Assembly: GCA_965372385.1 (NCBI GenBank)
Contig: CBDVCD010000103.1
Span: 1 to 10,897 of the forward strand
Source: JASJBU01 sp965372385
GTDB taxonomy: Bacteria; Pseudomonadota; Gammaproteobacteria; Chromatiales; Chromatiaceae
Length of the DNA stretch: 10,897 nt
Direction: 5' to 3'
Under the pieces are notes generated by a model, which saw only the letters and a list, made by a program, of their open reading frames with translations, was not told the DNA's origin and searched no databases. Position numbers and translations under genes: made by a program. Positions 1 to 5,454 of this stretch are shown one piece after another. The first letter of the stretch is position 1. Each line of letters starts with the position of its first letter.

Positions 1-45
1 GGGATTGTCACAACGGCTGAGTTGGTACGACAGGCAACGCTGTGA
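1..45 (+). CDS. Possible C-terminal tail of an upstream gene (partial)
   Basis: The first frame stays open from the window edge and reads 14 codons (GIVTTAELVRQATL) before a TGA at 43-45. The other two + frames close earlier, at 17-19 and 16-18. The peptide is of ordinary composition and could be the end of a protein encoded upstream, but it is too short to assign to a family. If real, it ends 68 bases before the next gene, so co-transcription is possible. Confidence 0.25.
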   Translation, partial: GIVTTAELVRQATL

Positions 46-78
46 TTTCCAGATTGGAAGTCCCTTTTTATTTATCAC

Positions 79-100
79 GACCCGAATCACAACCCGGGTC
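79..100. repeat. Inverted repeat just before the first gene's ribosome binding site
   Basis: GACCCG at 79-84 pairs perfectly with CGGGTC at 95-100 across a 10-base loop. It ends three bases before the Shine-Dalgarno-like AGAGGAAG (103-110). It could be an operator or a leader hairpin. No T-tract follows, so it does not look like a terminator on the + strand. Confidence 0.3.
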
Positions 101-113
101 AAAGAGGAAGTAG

Positions 114-1916
114 ATGCAAGCAATTATTCTAGCTGCCGGAATGGGCAAGAGGCTCGGTAAGGTCACCGCGGACAATACCAAATGCATGGTCAAGATTCAC
201 GATCAGACCCTCATCGAACGGATGCTGGACATCCTGGCCAAGACAGAGGTGAACCGGGTCATACTGGTAGTCGGATACAAGTCAAAAAACGTCAAAAATC
301 TGCTGGGTCACCAATACAAAGGGATGCAGATCCTTTATGTGAGAAACAAGGTCTACGATAAGACCAACAATATCTACTCCCTCTTCCTGGCAAAGAGATA
401 TCTGCTGGAGGATGACACGATATTGCTCGAAAGTGACTTGGTCTTTGAAGAAAAAGTCGTATTCGACCTGATTGAGAATCCCCACCCCAATCTGGCCATC
501 GTCGCGAAATACGATGCTTGGATGGATGGGACCGTCGTTACCCTGGACGATGAAGACAATATTATTCAGTTTATTCCGAAGAAGGATTTCGACTACAGCC
601 AGGTCGAGGACTATTACAAGACCGTCAACATCTATAAGCTGTCCCGCGATTTCTCCATCAGCAGCTACGTACCTTTCCTGAAGGCCTATCAGCAGGCGTT
701 GGGTAAGAATGAGTATTACGAGCAGGTACTGCGGGTCGTCACGCTGCTCGAAACCCAGGACCTGAAGGTCCACCGGCTCTCCACCGAGAAATGGTATGAG
801 ATCGACGACCAGAAGGATCTGAACAATGCGAGCACCCTGTTCGCTCCCGAGGGGGAAAGACTCGCACTCTACCAGAAGCGCTTTGGCGGCTACTGGCGTT
901 TCCCGTTTCTCAAGGATTTCTGCTATCTGGTGAATCCCTATTTCCCGCCCCGCAGGATGCTGGACGAAATGAGGTATCACTACCGCAGCCTGCTGACGGA
1001 ATACCCATCCGGATTGAGCATCCAGAACCTGATGGCGTCGGAGATGTTTGCCTGCGACGCCAGCGAGATCATCGTCGGCAATGGCGCAACCGAATTGATC
1101 AATGCACTGTTCGATTTCGTTACCGGCAAGGTGGGGGTCATCTTCCCCACGTTCAATGAATATCCTGAAAGAATCGGCGATGCCAATGTGGTCCAATTCA
1201 TCCCGGAGAATGCGGACTACAGTTACAGTCTGGAGGATCTCAAGCAGTTCTCGAAACAGGTCGAGACCCTGTTGCTGATCAACCCGGACAATCCGAGCGG
1301 CCACACTCTCTCCACCGATGATGTTCACCTGTTGGCGAGCTACTTGAATAAAAAAAACAAGCGTCTGATTCTCGATGAGTCTTTTGTCGATTTTACTACC
1401 GATGGCATGCATAACACCCTGATCTCATCCGATGTACTGCAACAGCATCCCAACCTGATCGTCATCAAGAGCATCAGCAAGAGCTATGGCGTACCGGGTT
1501 TGCGACTCGGGGTGATCGTCACCAGCGATGCCGACCTGATCGCCTCGATCAGAGAGCGTATATCCATCTGGAACATCAACTCCTTTGGTGAATTTTTTCT
1601 GCAGATCTTCGGTAAATACCGATCGGACTATCATCTCGCCTGTACCCGGATCGCCGCGGAGCGGGACCGCTTCTTCCTGAAACTCAAGAAGATAAAATTT
1701 CTGCGGGTGATCCCGTCCCAGTCGAACTATTTTCTGTGCGAGCTGATGCACAAGTACTCCGCCACCGAGTTGACCACCCTGTTGCTGGAGGAGTATGAAA
1801 TATTGATCAAGGATTGCACCGGCAAGGTCGGTTTCGAAGGCAGAAATTATGTCCGCATCGCCGTCCGTGATAGAGAGGACAATAACTTCCTGCTCGAGAA
1901 GCTGCAGGCGTTATAG
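114..1916 (+). CDS. Bifunctional LicC-like nucleotidyltransferase / CobD-HisC-like PLP enzyme
   Basis: Two enzymes in one 600-residue chain. Residues 1-240 are a sugar-phosphate-type nucleotidyltransferase of the LicC/PntC kind: the NTP loop LAAGMGKRLG is at 6-15, K23 is in the TKCMVK stretch, NNIYSLFLAK is at 85-94, a metal-binding-type Asp is in ESDL (106-109), and WYEIDD is at 227-232. Residues ~270-600 are a fold-type I PLP enzyme: GNGATE at 322-327, NPDNPSG at 390-396, D421 in DESF, Schiff-base K456 in SISKSYG, R464, and RIAVR at 581-585. The tail ILIKDC (563-568) before RIAVR resembles CobD (threonine-phosphate decarboxylase) more than HisC. Likely product: a CDP-activated amino alcohol or aminophosphonate. 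In family members of the PntC type, a cytidylyltransferase is fused to an aminoethylphosphonate transaminase, but as I recall that partner is class V. The start is fixed by an in-frame TAG at 111-113 and an SD at 103-110. The domain calls are strong; the substrates are inferred. Confidence 0.88.
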   Translation: MQAIILAAGMGKRLGKVTADNTKCMVKIHDQTLIERMLDILAKTEVNRVILVVGYKSKNVKNLLGHQYKGMQILYVRNKVYDKTNNIYSLFLAKRYLLEDDTILLESDLVFEEKVVFDLIENPHPNLAIVAKYDAWMDGTVVTLDDEDNIIQFIPKKDFDYSQVEDYYKTVNIYKLSRDFSISSYVPFLKAYQQALGKNEYYEQVLRVVTLLETQDLKVHRLSTEKWYEIDDQKDLNNASTLFAPEGERLALYQKRFGGYWRFPFLKDFCYLVNPYFPPRRMLDEMRYHYRSLLTEYPSGLSIQNLMASEMFACDASEIIVGNGATELINALFDFVTGKVGVIFPTFNEYPERIGDANVVQFIPENADYSYSLEDLKQFSKQVETLLLINPDNPSGHTLSTDDVHLLASYLNKKNKRLILDESFVDFTTDGMHNTLISSDVLQQHPNLIVIKSISKSYGVPGLRLGVIVTSDADLIASIRERISIWNINSFGEFFLQIFGKYRSDYHLACTRIAAERDRFFLKLKKIKFLRVIPSQSNYFLCELMHKYSATELTTLLLEEYEILIKDCTGKVGFEGRNYVRIAVRDREDNNFLLEKLQAL

Positions 1917-2001
1917 ATACTCCCCGATGTCCTGGGAGGCTTGAGCGACTCGAATTCTTACATTTGAGTCACATTTCGTAACCAACCTTTTTGAGAACCC
2001 A

Positions 2002-2075
2002 GTCCGCAAATACACGCAAATGAACGCAAATAAATAAACATTCCCATTTGCGTGTATTTGCGGTCATTTGCGGAC
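2002..2075. repeat. Compound inverted repeat built from ~10-base CGCAAAT units
   Basis: Three consecutive ~10-base units containing CGCAAAT (2002-2031) face three in opposite orientation (2046-2075). A perfect 19-bp inverted repeat (2004-2022 against 2045-2063) can form. In a second register the outer GTCCGCAAAT (2002-2011) pairs with ATTTGCGGAC (2066-2075), with about 25 of 30 positions matching. The element fills most of the gap between the bifunctional enzyme and the phosphotransferase. It resembles intergenic repeats I recall from gammaproteobacterial genomes. It is probably a dispersed mobile-type repeat, with possible effects on mRNA ends. Confidence 0.75.
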
Positions 2076-2094
2076 CAATAATCAAAAAATGTCT

Positions 2095-2107
2095 GAGGCG
2101 AAGCCTC
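2095..2107 (+). promoter_or_regulatory. Small GAA-loop hairpin in the leader of the phosphotransferase gene
   Basis: GAGGC (2095-2099) pairs with GCCTC (2103-2107) around a three-base GAA loop. It lies 14 bases before the GGAGAGG ribosome binding site (2122-2128). No T-tract follows. It could shape the 5' leader, but it is short and may be chance. Confidence 0.25.
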
Positions 2108-2130
2108 GTTACCTTATATATGGAGAGGCA

Positions 2131-2853
2131 ATGACAAAAAGCACCCGCCCCTTACTGACCCCGAATCAGATTACCGTATTTCGGTTTCTTCTGATCTTCC
2201 CCCTGTTTATCGGTTGGTTTCTGACCCAGGACGAAACCATCAGGATCGGGATCGCCCTGGCCTTTGCCGCCGTTTTCGTGGGCGATTGCTGGGATGGGAT
2301 CATTGCCAAACGCTATAATATGTGCTCGGTATTCGGGGCCTATTTTGACCCCATCGTCGACCATATCTCCTATTTCGCCCTCTGTATCATGCTGATCGAG
2401 GCGGGACATCTCTCCTTGTGGTTCCTGTTCGTGTTGTTGACGCGTGACTTGTTGGTGGTGTTCATCAAACAATTCGCCGGAGCCAGCAATGTGGTGGTTA
2501 GCGCGTCGATCTTCGCCAAGGTAAAGACCGACCTGATCTCGGTTCCTCTGACCGGCATCTACCTGATGGCGGTTGTGCCGGAGCCCTGGCAGATGGCCGT
2601 CCTGCTGGGGCTCGCCGCCTACCTGCTCACCCTGCCGGTGTTTTTTAACCCTTCCAAGGAACATACGCTGACCACCCGCATTACCGTCCTGGTGTTGGCG
2701 CTGCTGTTCTGGCTGCGACCGGATCAAACCCCACTCGCTGACTACTACGAGATGATTTACATGGGGCTGGCCCTGCTGCTGGCGGTGGGTTCCGGCATCG
2801 GCTATCTTTGGTCAAGCCGGGACCTGCTGTTCCAGAGGCACACGGAATCATGA
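2131..2853 (+). CDS. CDP-alcohol phosphotransferase, integral membrane
   Basis: A 240-residue polytopic membrane protein of the CDP-alcohol phosphatidyltransferase superfamily. These enzymes transfer a phospho-alcohol from a CDP-linked donor onto a hydroxyl acceptor, releasing CMP. The signature D-x2-D-G-x2-A-R-x8-G-x3-D-x3-D is seen as D52, D55, G56, A59, K60, G69, D73, D77: all four metal- and catalysis-associated Asp are kept, but Arg is replaced by Lys60. The N-terminus TPNQITVFRF (10-19) and the KVKTD segment (130-134) also resemble PgsA-type members. There are about six hydrophobic segments (roughly 15-32, 38-51, 78-92, 96-113, 135-172, 183-224). I chose ATG 2131 because GGAGAGG lies at 2122-2128. 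In-frame starts at 2068 (TTG inside the repeat) and 2089 are weaker. The stop overlaps the next gene by ATGA, so the two are translationally coupled. The acceptor is unknown. The fused CDP-donor-making enzyme upstream suggests a dedicated head-group pathway. Confidence 0.87.
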   Translation: MTKSTRPLLTPNQITVFRFLLIFPLFIGWFLTQDETIRIGIALAFAAVFVGDCWDGIIAKRYNMCSVFGAYFDPIVDHISYFALCIMLIEAGHLSLWFLFVLLTRDLLVVFIKQFAGASNVVVSASIFAKVKTDLISVPLTGIYLMAVVPEPWQMAVLLGLAAYLLTLPVFFNPSKEHTLTTRITVLVLALLFWLRPDQTPLADYYEMIYMGLALLLAVGSGIGYLWSSRDLLFQRHTES

Positions 2854-3710
2854 TCGAAAAACTCCGCGATCGCCTGGATATTCTATTCCAGACACTTCAG
2901 GAATTGGGCCGCTATCAACTGGAACGCCAATCGGAAGCGGTGGCACAGGTCAAAACCGATGATTCGATGGAGGATGCCTGGGCCGCCAATGAGGTGTTCT
3001 CCGAGGTGGATATCCATACGGAGCGGCAGTTGCTGGCATTCTGTAAAGAAGAGTACGGCGAGTACCCGGTTATTTCAGAAGAGTTCAATGCGCAAAGCCA
3101 ACCGCCAGCTGACGCCGAATATACCATCGTGATCGACCCTCTGGATGGCACCAAACCCTATCTGGAGGGCAGCGACGGCTTCGGTATCAGTTTTGGTGTG
3201 ATGCGGCGGGGCCGCTTTGTCTTCGGCGCGAATTATTATCCCGCCCTGGAGTCCCTCTACTATGCCTTTGCCGATACCGACGGTGTTTTCGATCAGAATC
3301 ACCGGCCAATCCCGGTTCCGACCCAGTGGTCCAGTGAGTGCTACCTCTCTTTGGGCTTTTACGATCTGTTGCGGGAAGCGCACAGGAGCCCGGAGCGGAT
3401 CCAGGCGGCCCTGGGGGTTCAGGTCGGCAATTATCCCCGCTCGGCAATCTATATATTCAAGCGGATTCTGCAGGGAACGACCTTTGCCTACATGAGTCGC
3501 GGCGCCTTTCTATGGGATATCGGGCCTTCCTCCCTGTTGTTGGAAAAAGTCGGTTGCCCGCTGTTGGATCTTCGTGGAGAGAAGGTCGATTTCCAGGAAC
3601 TGACCGCCCCCCCTTTCCGCCACCCGGCGGTGGTTGCCCTACCGGGGAGGGAGAGCGCGTCTTTCCTGACCAAACTACAGTCGATTCTTGCGCCGGAAAC
3701 CTATTCGTGA
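2850..3710 (+). CDS. Inositol-monophosphatase-family phosphatase
   Basis: A 286-residue soluble Mg2+-dependent phosphatase of the IMPase superfamily (which includes SuhB, HisN-like and CysQ members). Metal-binding motifs are visible: ISEE at 75-78, DPLDGT at 96-101, and WDIGPSSLLLEKVG at 222-235, corresponding to the WD-x-A-A-G motif but with Gly-Pro-Ser in place of the small residues. D54 lies in SEVD. The length is normal for the family. The ATG at 2850 overlaps the upstream stop (ATGA), which indicates coupling; an earlier in-frame GTG-type start at 2808 would lie deep in the upstream gene. Family membership does not fix the substrate: inositol phosphates, histidinol phosphate, PAP and other small phosphoesters are all used by relatives. 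Coupling to a CDP-alcohol phosphotransferase suggests it removes a phosphate from the phosphodiester product or supplies the free alcohol. Confidence 0.85.
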   Translation: MIEKLRDRLDILFQTLQELGRYQLERQSEAVAQVKTDDSMEDAWAANEVFSEVDIHTERQLLAFCKEEYGEYPVISEEFNAQSQPPADAEYTIVIDPLDGTKPYLEGSDGFGISFGVMRRGRFVFGANYYPALESLYYAFADTDGVFDQNHRPIPVPTQWSSECYLSLGFYDLLREAHRSPERIQAALGVQVGNYPRSAIYIFKRILQGTTFAYMSRGAFLWDIGPSSLLLEKVGCPLLDLRGEKVDFQELTAPPFRHPAVVALPGRESASFLTKLQSILAPETYS

Positions 3711-3724
3711 CGCTCAGGCCCCGC

Positions 3725-3880
3725 ATGCCGAAGTTGCCAAATATGCTGGGCCGCCTTCTCTGTTGGCTGGGGTTGCACGATTACCGGGTCGTCGACAGGA
3801 CCTTCGGTTTCGGTCCTGGAGGCGACACCGAGAAGGTACTATGCCGGCGTTGCGGGCAGGTCATCATACGAAAGGCGTGA
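3725..3880 (+). CDS. Small Cys/His protein, zinc-ribbon-like
   Basis: A 51-residue basic protein starting 14 bases after the phosphatase stop, in the same direction. It carries C13-x4-H18 near the N-terminus (CWLGLH) and C40-x2-C43 near the C-terminus (CRRCGQV), spaced like a split zinc ribbon. The layout (short hydrophobic start, C-x4-H, about 20 residues, C-x2-CG, short basic tail) resembles small DUF1660-type proteins as I recall them. There is no clear Shine-Dalgarno, so it may depend on translational coupling. An internal ATG at 3743 (MLGRLL) would give a 45-residue form keeping all four ligands. Function unknown. It could be a small accessory factor of the preceding enzymes or an unrelated passenger. 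Confidence 0.6.
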   Translation: MPKLPNMLGRLLCWLGLHDYRVVDRTFGFGPGGDTEKVLCRRCGQVIIRKA

Positions 3881-3889
3881 AGCAAGTAG

Positions 3890-3916
3890 CCCGGATGGAG
3901 CCTTGCGTAATCCGGG
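3890..3916. repeat. REP-type palindrome
   Basis: CCCGGAT (3890-3896) and ATCCGGG (3910-3916) form a perfect 7-bp inverted repeat with a 13-base loop, preceded by GTAG. This matches the 'TAGCCCGGAT...ATCCGGG' class of repetitive extragenic palindromes common in gammaproteobacteria. It sits 10 bases after the last gene of the cassette, a typical REP position, where such hairpins can protect mRNA 3' ends. Confidence 0.75.
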
Positions 3917-4157
3917 GGCAGCACTATTAGAAGGCACCGGTATCGGCGAAACAAAATGGGATTTCCATTCAGGCACTATACTTAATATGGGTTGCCCTCT
4001 AAGGGTAAGGATTGACCTCAAGGGGGCGGGTAGAGTGGCTGCAATCAAGCTCGAGGCGGGTGAAAACCGTCCTATAATCAGCGAGACTCCGGCCCGCACC
4101 ACCGCTAAGGATCAGCCGCTGCTCTGGAGGGAAGGATGACTCTTAACGCTGGCAAAC
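3917..4157. other. Non-coding stretch between REP and the secreted-protein gene
   Basis: I see no convincing gene here. Open frames on both strands exist but lack usable start sites and recognisable protein. A TATACT at 3977-3982 and TTGACC at 4012-4017 are not correctly spaced with partners. The only good regulatory signal is the TATAAT at 4073-4078. Confidence 0.5.
4073..4078 (+). promoter_or_regulatory. Consensus -10 box, candidate promoter of the secreted-protein gene
   Basis: TATAAT matches the sigma-70 -10 consensus perfectly. The best upstream -35 candidate at about 16-bp spacing (TCGAGG at 4051-4056) is poor. Transcription would begin near 4085, giving a leader of roughly 85 bases before the ATG at 4171. 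Confidence 0.4.
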
Positions 4158-4164
4158 AGGAGGT
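4158..4164 (+). promoter_or_regulatory. Strong ribosome binding site
   Basis: AGGAGGT is fully complementary to the 16S anti-Shine-Dalgarno and ends six bases before the ATG at 4171. It is the strongest ribosome binding site in the window and fixes the start of the secreted protein. Confidence 0.85.
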
Positions 4165-4170
4165 GGAGCC

Positions 4171-5322
4171 ATGCGCGCGTTGCTAAGTCTCGTCAGCTAC
4201 CTCGCCGTTCTGATTATCTCAACATCAGTTCCGGCCAACCCGATACCTTACCCATTCCCCGCAGCCATGCCGCTTGAGGACATGTACGCGTACTTGTCAG
4301 AGACTGACGAGTCGGGACTCGAGGTGAGGTTTATCGGGAACTACTACTTCATGTGGATACCCGATGATGTAACTGAGATGAAATACCCGTTGCCACCTGA
4401 AAGTAGTGAAATTTCAGTCGACATGGGTCAACTGCCTGATTACTGGATTTTCTCTGAGTACAAGATTCCGTATATCCACGAACTCAATATCGCCTTGGAA
4501 CCCCTTTCCTGGTTCTATATAGACGAGACCTATCCCACCGTTCTGCCGCGTTGGCCGGAGATCCCGATGATCGCCTGGGATGGCCCTTTTCCGGAAAAGG
4601 CGCTTTTGACCGTGGAGTACAGCCACTCCTTGCCCAAGTTCAGAAACGGGCATCTCTTCTTCTATGCCTTGGGTACGGGGAAGTACGATCTTACTTACCA
4701 GAAAGGGGCTTTCGCGTTTCTCGATATCTCAATGCCTGCACACCTCAGCATGGAACGGCTCTATCTGGATAAGACCCCCTATCCGTTCGCGGTGACCTGG
4801 GAGGAGGATGATGACGGTGAAACGCGTAAGATCGTTTCAGTTTTCGCGAAAGGAGATTTCGACGGCTTCACGCAGGACATCATCGGCTACATCACGGATT
4901 GGAAGCAAAAGTTCGATAGGGATATCGATGACTCGGATGTCGAGGAGCTGGATATCGATCACGCTAGGGTGGCGAGCGGATCTTCCCGTCAATCGCAGCT
5001 CCTACTGCGTTATGAGGCCGAACAATGCGGCACCACCGAGCCGCCCTTGCTCGAAACAAGCATAAGGGCGAGTGGTAAAAAGATCCTGGTCACCGACCCG
5101 ATTTTTTTCAATTGTTGCGCCGAATATGTGCGAATGACGATTTCGCTAGAATATGGAGTGGTTGTCTTCCGTGAAAAGGCGATGGAAGAGGCGCCCTGCG
5201 ATTGCGTCTGCTATTACCCCATGCAGGGTGTCGCGGGACCCTTCAAAAAAGGGATCTATGAGGTCGTACTGCTCGATCCCCATGGCGAGTTGATTTTGTA
5301 CAGACAGATCGAGATCAAGTAA
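4171..5322 (+). CDS. Secreted protein of unknown function with a six-Cys C-terminal module
   Basis: A 383-residue exported protein I cannot name. Residues 1-22 form a Sec-type signal peptide: R2, a hydrophobic core at 4-17, and a V-P-A cleavage site after A22, which is not a lipobox. The N-terminal region (~23-200) is rich in Tyr, Trp and Pro, with alternating hydrophobic stretches suggesting beta structure, for example DETYPTVLPRWPEIP at 118-132 and FFYALGTGKYD at 163-173. An acidic linker follows (EEDDDGE at 211-217, DIDDSDVEELDID at 251-263). The last third holds all six cysteines: C286, the C315-C316 pair, and C343-x-C345-x-C347, on a GIYEVVLLD strand background typical of Ig-like secreted domains. 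I recall similar CC...CxCxC modules in other bacterial secreted proteins, without a family name. It is periplasmic or extracellular by inference. It has its own strong RBS and probably its own promoter, and no clear link to its neighbours. Confidence 0.8.
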   Translation: MRALLSLVSYLAVLIISTSVPANPIPYPFPAAMPLEDMYAYLSETDESGLEVRFIGNYYFMWIPDDVTEMKYPLPPESSEISVDMGQLPDYWIFSEYKIPYIHELNIALEPLSWFYIDETYPTVLPRWPEIPMIAWDGPFPEKALLTVEYSHSLPKFRNGHLFFYALGTGKYDLTYQKGAFAFLDISMPAHLSMERLYLDKTPYPFAVTWEEDDDGETRKIVSVFAKGDFDGFTQDIIGYITDWKQKFDRDIDDSDVEELDIDHARVASGSSRQSQLLLRYEAEQCGTTEPPLLETSIRASGKKILVTDPIFFNCCAEYVRMTISLEYGVVVFREKAMEEAPCDCVCYYPMQGVAGPFKKGIYEVVLLDPHGELILYRQIEIK

Positions 5323-5356
5323 GTGCCGATCGTCAGGTCGAAGCATCGTACGTTTA

Positions 5357-5388
5357 ATCTGTTGTTGCAAACAGATGAAGGGTATAAA
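5357..5388 (+). promoter_or_regulatory. Palindrome next to a weak -10 box before the helicase gene
   Basis: ATCTGTT (5357-5363) pairs with AACAGAT (5370-5376) over a 6-base loop; TTGCAA (5365-5370) is itself palindromic. TATAAA at 5383-5388 could be a -10 box, with a poor -35 (TTGTTG at 5362-5367) lying inside the palindrome. This is an operator-like arrangement, in an otherwise featureless gap of 132 bases. Confidence 0.25.
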
Positions 5389-5454
5389 TACAGAGTTTGA
5401 GGAAAAAATCTTGTATGGGAGATATTCCGCCGGCGTTTGAAGGTTTCAGGGTAA

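Noticed and set aside
282..1412. Long open frame on the - strand inside the bifunctional enzyme gene
   Set aside because: It is fully antisense to a gene with clear motifs, and its translation shows no recognisable domain and a composition typical of antisense reading.
2002..2075. CRISPR-like array from the regularly spaced CGCAAAT units
   Set aside because: Units are only about 10 bases, abut each other without spacers and are arranged as an inverted repeat; no cas genes are present.
2068..2130. Longer N-terminus for the CDP-alcohol phosphotransferase
   Set aside because: It would start at a TTG inside the repeat (or ATG 2089 with no ribosome binding site) and adds a non-conserved stretch, whereas ATG 2131 has GGAGAGG at the right distance.
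3338..3724. N-terminal extension of the small Cys/His protein through the phosphatase gene
   Set aside because: This part overlaps the phosphatase in another frame and has low-complexity Gly/Pro/Arg content; only the region from ATG 3725 looks like a real protein.
3903..4139. Small + strand frame after the REP palindrome
   Set aside because: Its start codon is a TTG inside the REP element, there is no ribosome binding site, and the translation matches nothing I know. An internal ATG at 3987 also lacks a ribosome binding site.
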